Below, in pieces: positions 11,974-24,166 of a stretch of 64,000 nucleotides of DNA (positions within the stretch are counted from its first letter, which is position 1; every line of letters begins with the position of its first letter). The notes beneath the pieces were generated by a model that was given only the letters and a program-made list of their open reading frames with translations, had not been told where the DNA came from and did no database searches. A program made the position numbers and the translations under genes. Source of the stretch: Neofusicoccum parvum (Eukaryota > Ascomycota > Dothideomycetes > Botryosphaeriales > Botryosphaeriaceae); the NCBI GenBank assembly GCA_020912385.1, contig CP087209.1, positions 2,728,001 to 2,792,000 of the forward strand, read 5' to 3'.

Positions 11974-13487
11974 ATGGAGGATCGAAGCGGGCAGGTGCTG
12001 GCCATCAACGTCGCCTTCTTCTCCCTGACATGGATCATCATGATGGCGCGCGTCTATACGCGCGCCTATCTGATCAAGTCGTTCGGCGCCGACGACTGGA
12101 CCATGTTGGCCGCTCTGCTTCTCCTCACTGGCTACCTGATTTGCCAGCTCGGCGGCGTTACCTACGGCACAGGACGCTACGACAAGGATCTGGCGCCAGA
12201 GGACAGAATGCGGGCTCTGAGGTACACACTTCGCACTGCCGTCTCGGCTCGGCCTCGCTAACCCCACACTCAGATACTGGTGGTTCTGTGAGCTTTTCTA
12301 CACCTCAGCCACGTGCATGTTGAAGTGTTCAGTTGTAAGCAGACCCCCAGAGCCCGCTGTAGTGGCACTTTCTCACCCCGCCTGCAACAGGGCCTGTTCC
12401 TTCTCCGCATAGCCGTGAAAAGAGCCCACATTCTCACCATTCACATCATGAACGGCGCAACCATTCTCCTCAGCGTGGCCTACTTCTTCGTCTTCATCTT
12501 CCAGTGCAACCCCGTCTCGTCCTTCTGGACCATCAAGCCGAACAACGAGCACTGCTTGCCCATCGAAGCCATAGCCGGCATCTCGTATGGCGCCGCCGCC
12601 CTCGGATCGGTCTCCGACTGGACCTTTGGTCAGCAGTCTTTCGGCAACGTGCTACCCTACGCTGGCTAATTCCTTCTTTCCGTGTAGGCGTCCTCCCTGG
12701 CTTCATCGTCTGGGATCTTCAAATGAACAAGAGGACCAAGTTGGTCGTCGTCGGCATCCTAGCCTTCGCAGCCATCGGCAGCACGGCCACCATCATCCGC
12801 ATGCCTTACATCAAGGGCTTCGAGGCCACCCATGACTTCCTCTGTACGCCCTCCTCACACCTTTGTTCTCCGATTGGCCCCCGCATTTCCAGACCCGTGG
12901 AGCCCCTTGCTAACCCACTTCCCCTTTCAGACGAATCCACCGACATCGCCATCTGGTCAACCATCGAGCCGGGCATCGGCATGACAGCCGCCTGCATCGC
13001 GACGCTGCGCCCGCTGCTCCAACACGTCCTGCACCGCACCGGCCTATCGACACCCGACAAGCGCACCAACTACGGCAGCTACGGCAACCAGCTCGGCAGC
13101 AAATCGCGGCGCACCGGCGGTGGCAACGGCTACATCCGCTCCAACTCGTACTCGCACGCCATGGACACGCTCCGGCCGGACACCATCACCGGCACCGCCA
13201 CCGTCGTCACGGGCGGCAGCAGCACCAACAAGAACTGGCGCGACGACTCGGACAAGGGCTCCGACGAGCACATCATCACCCACCACAGCATCAGCGACAT
13301 CCACATCAGCAAGAGCGTGCAGGTGACGCACGTGAGCGAGCCCGCAGAGCCCAGCCCCGTGCCGTACGGCCAGCACCCGTCCTACAGCCACCAACACCAG
13401 CAGTCCAGGCACGGACGGCAGGTGTCCAGGATAGAGGAGAGGAGCATAGGGGGGACACCACGGAGTTCGGACGATAGCTTGGTATGA
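11974..13487 (+). CDS. Rhodopsin-domain (Pth11/SAT4-like) seven-transmembrane protein
   Basis: Five exons, 11974-12221, 12274-12334, 12391-12628, 12688-12843 and 12931-13487, give 419 residues. Seven hydrophobic helices are visible, from INVAFFSLTWIIMMARVYT through the ATCMLKCSVGLFLLRI helix to IWSTIEPGIGMTAACIATLRPLL. The DWTFG...LPGFIVWDLQMNKRTK block and the EPGIGMTAACIATLRPL helix are hallmarks of the fungal rhodopsin-domain family that includes Pth11-like receptors. There is no CFEM domain in front. The long C-terminal tail is Ser/Thr/His-rich, as expected for a cytosolic tail. Ligand and pathway are unknown. The first helix begins only about nine residues after the chosen ATG; family members usually have a longer N-terminus, so an upstream exon is possible. 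Confidence 0.88.
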
Positions 13488-14467
13488 CACGAAAGAAATA
13501 AGGGTTTCCTGGGAAAGAGGAGGGAAAAGGCGAAGCGGCGCGTGGTGTGTTTTTTGTTTGGGAAGGATACCACGAAATCCCCTGGCTGGGCCCGATATAC
13601 CATGCCAAAAGTCTCATGCCTTTTTCCTTTGTTCACTGCATCTTTTTGTCCTCTTAGCACGATACGTCCTCTGATATCTACTAACTAATTCCAACGGCCT
13701 GCAAACACAAGTGCTACATTCGAATTTTCAGATGAGTTGACGGTGGCGTCACGGCGTGGCGGGGAGGGGTTCGTGATCCGAGCAGAGAGGCGTTTTTCAA
13801 AAGGTGGAGATTTTGCGAATAGTAATCTGGCCAGGGCCGCGCAACACACGTCCCGCGCTATTCTTGGTCATATTTGGGCGGAGATGACACGCACGGTCGT
13901 CGGAAACCGGCTTGTTTCCCTTTTCTACCTAGAGCACGGGTGGAGAGAACCGCGGGTCCGTTATACACTTCGGCTTGCTGCCGGACCCTTGCTCCCGCCT
14001 GTGTAGTGGGACCACTTATCTCTCAACTTCATCACGTGACAAAGCCAGAATTCCTTATCTCGGTTAGCTCCAGGTACGGCCGTACAGCTGGGACAGTTGG
14101 GCGGACGGGTGGCAGTGAGCCTAATGTGTTGTGCATGAAGCACGGGTGAGAAAAAACGGCGATGCGGGTGGCGTATCTGCAGCGCTGCTTGCTCAGACGC
14201 CGATTGCTCGGACGACAATTGGCCGGACGACGATTGCTCAGGCGACAACGCGTGACGGACCACTGCTAAACATAGAGCTCGTCCAAGTGTTTCAGATCCT
14301 GAGAGCACTCAGGTTAAGGATTGGTTACATGAAACTTCTATTTCTTCTCTTTTCGTCCATTACTCCAGAAATACATTACACCGCAGGTGCGCCGAGTTGG
14401 TATACGCTGAAGAACAACAACATCACGCCACAAACGGCTCACAACCAGTCGATAAGAGCGTCGCACA
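13488..14467. other. Intergenic between convergent genes
   Basis: Two 3' ends face each other here. The only notable element is the palindrome TCACGTGA at 14032-14039, an E-box-type site. Confidence 0.55.
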
Positions 14468-14902
14468 TCATGCAGCAGTCGTCGTCGTCGTCCTTGTTGT
14501 CGTCGATGCCACAGCAGCCCAGTCTCTCCTGTCCACCATACTGCTCTTCGGCCTCAGGCTCTGCACCGTAGTTATTCCCTGCAGCCTTGCCGTGCTCATC
14601 GCCTGGCTTGTTTGCGTCAACGAGACCCGCCCCGCCCGCTCTCGTCCGGCAACGTCGTCATCGCTGATGCTTTGCCTCTGCACGTCCTCGTACGTGGGCA
14701 GCGCTTTCGAGTTGAACATGGGGTCGTTGATTAAGTCGTACTGCTGCGACATGGCCGACAGGCGCTTGACCCGCTTCTCGTTCTCGGCTTGCAGCTTCTC
14801 GAAGTTCTCGGCGTACTCGCGCTCGCGCTCTTCCTTTGCCTGGCGGCGGGCGCGGATGCGGGAGGAGATGGCGGCGCCGCAGTTAAGTAAAAGGGTGGCC
14901 AT
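14468..14902 (-). CDS. Short coiled-coil protein with Tyr motif, unknown function
   Basis: A single exon encodes 144 residues. A brief hydrophobic start (MATLLLNCGAAISSRI) is followed by a highly charged helix (RRQAKEEREREYAENFEKLQ and onward) predicted to form a coiled coil. Then comes ALPTYEDVQ, similar to PPxY-like motifs in small fungal adaptor proteins. The tail is Ser/Thr-rich and ends in a poly-Thr run from trinucleotide repeats. I cannot assign a function. Codon pattern and the ordered helix support a real gene. Confidence 0.65.
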   Translation of the reverse strand: MATLLLNCGAAISSRIRARRQAKEEREREYAENFEKLQAENEKRVKRLSAMSQQYDLINDPMFNSKALPTYEDVQRQSISDDDVAGRERAGRVSLTQTSQAMSTARLQGITTVQSLRPKSSMVDRRDWAAVASTTTRTTTTTAA

Positions 14903-17008
14903 CGGAGACAGGAGACGTGAGACGGGAGGTGTGTAATGGACAACGGCGGGAGGTGGTGGGCTGGAAGGTTTGTCTAGACTCCAATGGACAAGATCGAATA
15001 GGGAGGAGATCGAAGGCTGATGACGACAGAGTGTAAGTTTGTTTTGACTCTCGGTGTACCGCAAGATGGCGGTGGGAAGCTCCGTCCTGCAGCGCTTGCT
15101 TTATCGACAGCGGTCGTTTCACGAAATGTATGCACAAGAGAATTGAAAGTTGAACGCTGAGACGAGGCGAGAAAAGTCAAGAGCTGCAGGGCTGAAGAAG
15201 AAAATTCGGCCGGCCGATATATGGGCTGATTTCACATGGCTCGCCTCAGCGCCCAAGGGACGGCGCGTGCTGTCATTTGCGTCATGCAGCGCAGATTGGA
15301 CCTGTACATGACTGGGGACCCCACATGGCAAGCAGCGCTGGAGGGCACTAGCAGCGACGGCGGCGTTAGAAGGGTGTTGACAGCTCAGCGACAGATCAGC
15401 ACCCGCAAAGCTTCGTCGCTGCTGAAATGAGCTTGGCGAGGTGTGCCTGAAGCCGCGACGGCGCGTTAGGCTCGATCCGGATCGTCGCCCAATGGCAGCG
15501 GCGTCGGGCAGGCATTGGCTGGGCGCGCGGAGATGCCAGGAGGGTTAGGCTCGGCCGCGTCGCGCCTTTACGAGCGGAAGGGCCAGGTTCTCGAGCCTGC
15601 GGGCGCCATGGGGCAGATGGATGGGGCGAGGGTGAGGCGTGGGCGAGGCGCGAGAGCGTGAGAGGCGCGAGAGGCGTGCGCGAGTCGCGGGCGAGCAGAG
15701 GACGTCGGAGCGGGTGCTGAGGGCTGGGCTGGGCAGGGCAGGTCCCTCGACACACTGTGCCTGCGTCGCTGCGTCATAGCCGGCGGAGCTCTTGGGCGGG
15801 ACTTGGACGGCGGGGCGCAGCGCGTGTGCGCGTTGCCTCGCCGAGCGCAGGCGGGCGCGCGGCCCCGTCGCAGGCCCCGGGCCCAGCTTGCAGTCCCGAT
15901 GTCACCCTCGCGACGCAATAAGCAGCGCGACGGCTTAGCAGCGCGCAGCGTCGTGCTCCCGCGCGCAGGGCTCAGGGCTCAGGGCTCAGGGCGCCGGCTC
16001 AGGGCTCAGGGCTCAGGCTCCGGCTCAGGGCTCAGGCCCACGCCCACGCCCACGCCCACGCCCAGGGCTCACGACGCAGCGCCCAGAGCCAGAGCGCAGA
16101 GCGCAGAGCCGACGCGCAGGCCCGCCGCGCAGGGCAGCAGCTGGCCCGCCCGCGCGCTGCTGCCCTTTGCCGCGATTTGGCTGCGCCGTTGTGGCTGGAT
16201 CGCTAGCCCGCTGCCTCGTCTGCCTGGCCAACTGCAGCTCCGCGCGCAGGAGCAGCTGCGGGCCACCCGCTCCTTCCGCTGGTTATCGTGGAGAAGCTCG
16301 CGCGCGCCGTTGGAGGATTTGCGCGCGCTGCTGCTGCGACGGCGACGCAGCGCGCGCGAGGGCTCAGCGCGCCCGCCGCCTCGGTCGCGCTGCTCTAATT
16401 TTCCAGGCCGCTGCTGCATCGATCAACGCGGCTGTGGGCCATTGGCGTCCACTGATGTGCTAAGCCGTTCGCTTCGAAGGATCGCTCTCAGCCTCAGCCG
16501 CCGCTGCCTGCGTCGTATTTCACTGCCAGACATCCCTCCCTCTCAGCCATCGCCTTCGTTTTGCACGTCCCTGCCCGCCGTCCACTGCCGTCCCTCGTTC
16601 GAAGCGTGCGTGCGCCACGGACACCCCAAGCTCTTCGCCGCATCTGCTGCCCAGCAACACCCCAGCGCCAGCCGCCCCCTCGTGCCACGCGCGTGGTAGC
16701 TGATTGCCGACACATTCCTCTCGATCTCGTCCCGCCGTGCCCGCCGTGCCCGCCCAAGGCCCAAGGCCCAAGCCCGCCGCGACCAATCCTCCGTGGCCAA
16801 CGCGCGCCTGGTGGCTCAGCCTCGCCGCGCTGCTCCACTGCCCTCGGCCGCGCGATCCTTCTGCTAAAACCAGCGCCTGCCCGCCTCCCGCGATCCTTCG
16901 CCGATCCGACCGCACTCTGGCTGCATGGGAACACTGTCCTATACCTGCGACGAGTCCAGTCGATAGACTCTCCGCTGTCGTCTGAGCTCCCCAACAGCCG
17001 TTGCGACA
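14903..17008. other. Long GC-rich intergenic region with simple repeats
   Basis: This separates two divergent genes. The right half (15800-17000) is extremely GC-rich with repeated GCGC and GGGCTCA words. A 298-codon plus-strand frame (15803-16699) is made of low-complexity Arg/Ala/Ser/Pro and overlaps the repeat, so I reject it. The last few hundred bases are probably the 5' UTR and promoter of the 4-TM gene. Confidence 0.55.
15967..16069. repeat. GGGCTCA / CCCACG tandem repeat block
   Basis: About eight imperfect GGGCTCA units are interrupted by GGCGCC and GGCTCC variants. They are followed directly by four to five CCCACG units and a final GGGCTCA. G-runs and then C-runs lie on the same strand. 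The repeat is in the promoter-side region of the next gene. Confidence 0.85.
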
Positions 17009-18123
17009 ATGGCGCGCAAGGAGCAGCATCAGTACATGACCGTGAGCGACCTGAACAATGAGCACTACACCATAGCCGTGCGTACCCCCGCTCCCCAGCT
17101 CGTGTTGCGATAATAACAGCAAGCAGTGGTACTGGCGCCTCATTGCGCTCCTGGCGTCGTGGATGATACTCGGCGGGTAAGTCGTCTATGATAGCTCCGT
17201 TTCGGCGCCTTCGCTCACCAGCCTGATCGCGCAGCTACCTCATCATCCCCCCGCTGTTCCATGAAAAGCCGGAAGAGGAGCTTCGATGCGAGCCGCGCAT
17301 CATCACCATATTCGTCGTCGCTCTGCTCGTCGCCGGGTACTCGTTCACTGCCCTCCTGTGCTTCGCCGTCAAGTCGATGATTTTCCAGTCCGAGGCCATC
17401 TTCCTGCCTGCTCTAGCCTCCTCAGCTCTTGGCCTCCTAACTGTCCTCTACAACTGGCTCGTATACGAGCATTTCAAATGGAACCGCGCTTCCATCATTG
17501 CCATCGCCCTGTCCAGCGGCATGACGCTGATATACGGCATCTTCCTGGTCCACACTAACCGCCGCATCGCGCGCCTGCGCGTCCAGTTGAGCTCCCGCTC
17601 GCACAACATGTGGCAGCACAACAGCACGTATTACGAAAACTGGATCGCCAACATGTTCCCGAGTGTGAAGCACGTGTCGCCCTACTACGCGCCTCCGCCG
17701 GATCAATACAACATGCCGCCCACTGATGACGATCTCGTCAACCAGCAGATGGCCATGCTGCTGATGAACAAGGATCCCGGCCCGTCACCCGACGCCAGCC
17801 AGAGCACATTCCGCATTCAGCTGCCTATTGGCGAGGATTCAGACGGCGAGAACAGCCCGAATGCCCGCCGTAACCGCGCTGCTGCCGCCGTTGCCGCCGC
17901 CAGGGGACAGCTTCATCCCACCGGCCGCGTCCCCATGAGTCCACCTCAGGCCCTGCATGAGTACTACGCTGCTTCGCGGACAAGGAGTGGCAGTTACGGG
18001 CAAGGCCAGCCGAGTGACGCGAGAAGGGGAAGGACTGATAGTAGGAGCGGTGGGGGCGGGGAGAGAGCGAAGAGTAGAGAGGAGCGGCGGGCTGAAATCG
18101 AAATGGGCAACGTGGCGCGGTAA
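17009..18123 (+). CDS. Four-transmembrane protein, unknown function
   Basis: Three exons, 17009-17077, 17127-17176 and 17235-18123, give 335 residues. The introns are 49 and 58 nt, with GTGCGT and GTAAGT donors. Four hydrophobic segments lie in the first ~180 residues: WRLIALLASWMILGGYLIIP, IITIFVVALLVAGYSFTALL, FLPALASSALGLLTVLYNWL and ASIIAIALSSGMTLIYGIFL. The C-terminal half is soluble, with a QQMAMLLMN stretch, an Ala run and an Arg/Ser-rich tail (about RRGRTDSRSGGGGERAKSRE). No family is recognised; the arrangement resembles uncharacterised fungal integral membrane proteins. The start is well placed, with 24 polar residues before the first helix. Confidence 0.82.
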
Positions 18124-19987
18124 AAGCCATGGAGATACACATGTGGAAGTTTCATTTTGACGGTTTCGGATGGAGTTCATGTCGGTCACGGCTCTTCGGA
18201 TGGCATTCTTGGGTGTTTTTGGCAGGACCGGATGAGGAGTACGGTGCATGGTTATCGGGATCTTTCTTCTCCAGCCTGGCGAGCTGTCGTCAAGGTTTCA
18301 TCTCATTCCTTCCCTTCTTCTGTACAGGGGCATCTCCCACATCTGGAGTTTCCGATCTCTCCCGAGGAGTAGTATTGAGGGCAGCAGATGTTCAGTAGCA
18401 GCGATATGAACTTTTGTCGATCAGTAGGATAATCTAACGTATAATTGCACGCCACTCGGCACGTTCCCACATCTTGCATGGTTGTCAAGTTCCGAAGCCA
18501 GCGCATCGCTATACTGTCTACTCAGGCTTAAACGCTTCCCTCACCACCGTTTTATGTCGAGGATATTCTCTCCCTCACGGCACAGAAACCCTAGCGTCCA
18601 TAAACCTACTACCTTTTAAGTAAGCCTCCGCGACCTCGATGTTCCACAAACCAATCCCCGCGGACCCGTCTTGTCTGCAATGCATTCGACACGCATTCGC
18701 TCTCGCTCTCGGCGCCCGGCAGCGCAGACTTGCTGCAACTTCACCGCACCGCACCGCAGCGTGCGTACATGCGTGGTTCATTCCATTGTCGCAAAGTGGG
18801 CAGATGGCAGCCTACGCTCTGTACACCACTTGTACCCGACAAGCCAAGCCCTCTTCTCCCTCCGCCGCCCGCACCCGTCACACACGCGTCAAACACCCCC
18901 ATCTCCACCAGCCGCCTGCTGGCTGCCTGCATTCTGCGCCCATGTCTCACCCTCTGCCCACCTTTTGCCTGAGGCCACGCTACTTCTCCCACCCGCCAAG
19001 CGCAGCCCGGCGCCGTCGTCTTCCTCTTTTTTTTTTTTATTCCTTCGTCTTTCCTTCCCCTCTCCCCCTAACGTCGCCGTGGCGCGCTTGCGTCAGCGCC
19101 TCCTCGAAGGTCTGGGCCGCAGCCGTCATCAGCCCAGCATCCGTCTGCCACACCTGGGGTCGCCCGTCGTCCGCAGTGCTGCCCCAAGGAAGGCGCCACG
19201 TACGTTGTGCGTTGGGAGAGGAAGAGAGGTGCGCACGAAGCTTCTTTGACAGCCTTCCATGGTACGATGATGAGACGGACGTCAGCAACCCCTAGCGCGT
19301 CAGCTCCCCCCACCCGGTCTAGCTCCGTCGGTCCTTCGGGGAGAAACGGTCAGCCGGGGTTGCGTTGATGGGGTTGAGGGTGCGTGGAGAGCTGGCCGCT
19401 GCCGTGGCTGGGTGGTGGGGCCGCCCGGTGTCGTTCGTTCGTTCGTTCGCCGCGGCAAGCCGGGGCGGCGCCCGCCTGTCGTGGAAGGGAAGGGCTCGGC
19501 TGTGGGGCTGTCAGCCTCCTCTCTCTTTCTATAGAGCATTTTGGCCAAGGCTGGGTGGTAGTGCCGGCAGGCTGTCAGCCTCTTGGTGGTACGTGCGGTG
19601 TGGCGGAGGGGAGCTGCGCGCTGCGCAGCTGACGGGTTTTGATAGTGGTGGCTTGGGGGCGCTAGTGCTTCTTCTCATGTACCTATTCCTTGGTCTGCGC
19701 TTGCCCCCTCGTTCTGCTCTCGTATGCGACAATCTTCAGGAAAGGCCGCGATGCGGGCTGATAGCTACATGTCAAGTCAATTATTTGCTATCTTCTGTTG
19801 CCTTGTATTCTCTCCGGATCAAATCACATGTAAATGTCGAAACTCCCACTGCATGCCATTTCTCGTGTGCGCAGTCCATCTTCCCCGGCAATGAAGCAAC
19901 ACAGCCAAAGGACCGTCCAATTACACCTTCTCCGACCTCCATCCTTCTTCCGTTTCAGTCTACCCGCCTTCACTTGACACTGTGGCA
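18124..19987. other. Intergenic between convergent genes
   Basis: Two 3' ends converge here. A 10-11 nt poly(T) run is at about 19028. The 218-codon frames (18639-19295 and 19365-20021) are compositionally biased, overlap opposite-strand frames and show no domain. Confidence 0.55.
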
Positions 19988-22900
19988 TCACGACTCGGGA
20001 GCTGCGCCCTTCAGTATCTGATGTAGCGCTTGGAACTTGACCGGCTTTGTGAGGAAATAGTTGATGCCGCTGCTCAGTGCCTCGACGCGTGCGGTTGCCG
20101 AGGCTAAGCCCGTCAGCGCGATGACGAACGTCGGCCGGATGCCCTCGCGTTGTTCGTAGCGGCGAATCTCGCGAGTTGCCGCCATTCCGTCCATTACTGG
20201 CATCGTGAGATCTGCGGTCGGTTAGAGCGATTGAGGAATACAGATTCTCGATATAAAGTCTTGGTGTCTGTAGAGTAGGAAAAGGTGCCCGTACCCATCA
20301 AAACGTAGTCAAATTCCCCTTTGGCCTGCTGGTAGGTCTCGACCGCTTGGAGACCGTTCATTGCTTCTCCGTAGTCGAAGTTGTATCTCCTCATGAAGGC
20401 CCTAAGGAGCTGCTGCTACGTTAGCTAAAGATCCGGCACGCTTGAACCCATTAAGCCCAGCTTGACGTGCTCTTGGAGGACTCAACTTACTGACAGGTTG
20501 ATCCGATTATCTATAGCCTTATGTCAGCTGTAAAAGGATATGCGTTATCCAATAAATTCTTACCGTCTACTAATAGTACACGACGATGGCTCTCAGTTGG
20601 ACGTTGCTGCATTGATGTGTTCGTAGCATTCTTTTCGAGAAGACTCCGCGGTATCGAGTTGGGATCTGTGGTTCTATCATGTCTCTCGTTAACGGAAGCG
20701 TGAGATGAACGAAGGAGCATGAACTCACAGATCTAAGCGTGCGTGAGATCCGGACTGAGTATTTCCGAGGTGTGTCGGGATCCAATTTGGGGTTTTCCAT
20801 TCTCGAGTTGGTGAATTCGTCTCCGGAAAGTCCCCAACTGGAGAAGCTAGTGGTGTGATGGTCAGAAGCGTCTGCTTGTCCCAGCAGTCCAGAGCATGGG
20901 CGAGTGATCTTGCTAGTTTACGAGGGCCGCACCTGCAGGCGAAAAGGTTGTGTTAGGGTCGCTTTCCACAGTTGAATACCATTGTGCCACGCGCCTGACT
21001 TGACTTACGGTTGGGTAATGACCTCTACTACAAAATCCCTGCCATTGATGCGTGTGTCAGCCCGGAGGCTTGCAGTTTCGCTGGCATTAAGTGTAACGAA
21101 AATTACCAGTGGCCTCTTTTCTGGCGAAACCAAGCCCTTGAGTGTGTCAAGAAAGTCCAACCGAGGTTCGAGGCAGAAGATGACTCTAGCTGAGAGGGCA
21201 GTCAACACATTCGAGACCACTGCCTCCGCTCCAAACCAGTCCTTCAAAGTCTTTGACAAAGAACTGCCGAATTCGTATCGGACCTTTTGAATCAAGGGTG
21301 AAGGACCATCCAGACCATCCAGAGTTGTTGTTTCCAGAATGCACACAGGACAACCGCGTAGTTGAGTGGCTACAAGGGAGAAGATATGGCTATCGTCATC
21401 TGACTCTGGTGGGTCCTCGGCTACTGGAATGCAGATGGTAACCTTGACTTCCGTTCCTACTTTCACTTCGCTCTTGAGGTCGATACTTCCTTTGAGGCCA
21501 TGAATAATCTGACGTACGATACTCAAACCAAGGCCAGTTCCAGGGGTCGATGAATCCTCCTGCGAAAATGGTCTCCAGAGTCCGCCTCGCAAGTACTCCG
21601 GTGAAATTCCTTTTCCGCTGTCTGAAACTACTAGGGTGACCTCGATGCTCTTTGGGTCCTGCTTTGAACTGAGCTCAGGTGACTTTGTTCGCAGTGACAC
21701 TCGGATCTTCCCAGACGCTGTATACTTGAGAGCGTTGCCGAGCAGATTCATCACGACTCGTCTCCAGGCGCCTGGTTTTGTTGCGACAGTCCAACTGGCG
21801 CGATGGGGAATGTCAAGAATGACGCGAACGGATTTGCTGGCATAGTTATCAGGACCATCTGCTCCTGATGGAAGCGGCACGTTGTTTGATGATGAACTCT
21901 ATCGATTATTAGTGTCCAGAGCTCGATTGGGTCCTTCGGGTCAAGTGGGGGAATGGCGTTTACTCACCGATGAGTTCTGGTTAGCTGTGTGCTCAAGCCT
22001 TGAGGGGATACCTCGGTGAGCCTGACCGACAAAGACAGCCTCAACGACTTCTTCAGTTAGCAAAGCCAGGTCGATATCGGCAAAAAGAGTTTCTGGCTCG
22101 CTAAAGCCCTGGTTGTTTTTGAGTCCTGCCGAAGGGATATTCTCTTGTCTGAGTGTGCTCGATGCCTTCGCGGAAAGCTTGGAAAAGGTGTTGACCTTGG
22201 CAAAGTCGAGGACGTGGTCGATAGTATCCAGCAAAGTCCTTCCACACATCGCAACGGATTCCAACATCCCAGACTGATATGCGTCGAGCTGAGTGTCTTG
22301 CAGGAACTGAACACCACCGAGAATGCCATGAAGCGGGCATCTTAGCTCGTGTGAGATCGATGCAACAAATGTTGTTTTTGCCCGGTCGGAACTGATGGCG
22401 TCGAGACGGGAGAGTTCCATCATGATGCTGTTTCCAAACGCTTGAAGATATATGAGATCGACATCGGGGTAGAGAACACGACTTGGCTCTGTCGTCCAGC
22501 AGAGGCACCCAGCGAACCACCTATCCCGCTGGTAGTCCCAGAGTGGGAGGATTGCTATGCTCCTAGCCCCAGGCGCAACCTCACGTAGCTTCTGGAGCAT
22601 GGCGCTGCTCTTGGTAAGTCGATGGACGCCATTATGCTCAGTATCTTCCGAATTTGGCGCTGTCACCGCTGGGCGATCGTCTCCTTGCGATGCAGATATA
22701 TCCCCGGACGAGGATATGTTGAAGATGTTGCCAAATGGATGCTTTCTCAAAAGTCTTTTGAGGTCAGACTCTGCAAGCTCCGCACAACAAACATCCTCGT
22801 CATCGCCTAACATGCCCTCTGTATCTCTGTAGGAAAATCCAAGTACTTCGCACAGTTTCCTTTCCGGTAGGTGATCCTTCTCCGGCCTTGAGTGGTGTGT

Positions 22901-24166
22901 TCCAAATTCCCAAGGCTCACCCGGAGGCGAAGGGTGGTCGGTTCCGCTCGCCTGGCCTGATGATGTTTCGCTGGAAGAAGTGTCGAGGTTTCCAAATTGA
23001 GCTTCGACAGAGCTTCTCCGGTGAGGAGTGTTGATTGCTCCTCCGAAGCTGGCTACCGAAGCATCGAATATGATGCAGCCGCAAAGGTCGATACTCTCGC
23101 GCATGATGTTCGCGGCCCGCGCAAACATTCTCTTCGACCCAGACGGGAGCATGATCTCTTGAAGGCTTATGGTTGATTTCTTGCGGGCCGTAGGAGTGGA
23201 AGTGCTTAGGGCCCGCGGCCGTTTCTTGGTTCTTGGGCTCTGAACTCTTTCGGGTGGCGTCTTTGGCAACCCTGCATGCTGGGGTACCGTATTTGGTGGG
23301 CTGGTGGTCGTTTGTTTTGACACGACTGAGTCGTCATGGGGTATTCTTGGCTGTGTAGACGATTTTTCCGAGGAGACAGATTGATCCTCAAACGAATGGA
23401 GGGACGATTCGCCTGCAACGAAGGATGCCAAGCCGTGGAGCATCTGTTCGTACCTTTGGTGGCCTTCTTTGGCCTTGCTGGTTTCCAGGTATGTCATGAC
23501 TGTGGAGGCAATTCCTTGAAGAGCCATCAACTGCTCCTGCGTCAGCCCATTCCGAGGTTCATGCCCAAAGACGCAATAGGCTCCGATGATTGTCCCCCAG
23601 GGACTCCGCAAAGGAACGCCAGCGTAAAATCGCACTCCAGGCTCGCTCTTGACATATGACCTGTTACCGAATCGCGGGTCTTCAGCGAGGTCATTGATTA
23701 CTACGGCCGGTACGTTGGAGTTGGCATCGATCGGTTGTGTGACCATATCTCCCAGGCCCAAGACATGCTCGCATATGCCTCTGCTCCGCGGAATGATGAC
23801 GCTTCCAAGCCATAGATCATCGTCCGGGTTGGCTTCTATGTTCGGAAGCAGTGACAGTGTCCGAGTCGCCTCAGCCAGAACGTATTGATAGTTTCCGTCC
23901 AGCAAAGAAATCAAACCACGGTTAACGTTGAGACGTAACGCGCCGAGCTGTGCAAAAGCCGTTAAAGCCGTGTCCTTGCTGGCTGATGGGACGAAATCTT
24001 GAGGAGGTATAGGACATCCAGGATTGTCTTCGAGAAGCCGAAGCTCGAGAGCATTGATGGCTGCCTGGTAGAAACTATACAGCATTATGGTCAGCACATG
24101 CTGAGGACATGAAGTTGCCTGGGCTTACTTATACGTTTCCTTGTCACGCTCCGTGTTGCAATTCAT
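19988..24166 (-). CDS. Hybrid histidine kinase with GAF, HisKA, HATPase and receiver domains
   Basis: Eight exons: 24166-24129, 24074-21968, 21898-21009, 20932-20729, 20673-20564, 20510-20491, 20409-20295 and 20211-19988, giving 1235 residues. A GAF-like domain lies in the first ~220 residues (VITQP-flanked, FYAGVPLRSPWGTIIGAYCV). A disordered region follows. The H-box SISHELRCPLHG puts the phospho-His near residue 588. The kinase domain has NLLGNALKYT (N), SDSGKGISPEYL (G1) and GTGLGLSIVRQI (G2). The receiver has VLLVDDNRINLS, the phospho-acceptor Asp in VLMDLTMPVMDG near 1162, and the LTKPVK lysine. All catalytic residues are present, so it should be active. Such kinases feed phosphorelays through an HPt protein in stress or light sensing; the ligand is unknown. 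No membrane helices are seen, so it is probably cytosolic. The 12-codon first exon is the least certain part. Confidence 0.92.

Noticed and set aside
15803..16699. 298-codon plus-strand open frame
   Set aside because: Runs through the GGGCTCA/CCCACG repeat and is low-complexity throughout.
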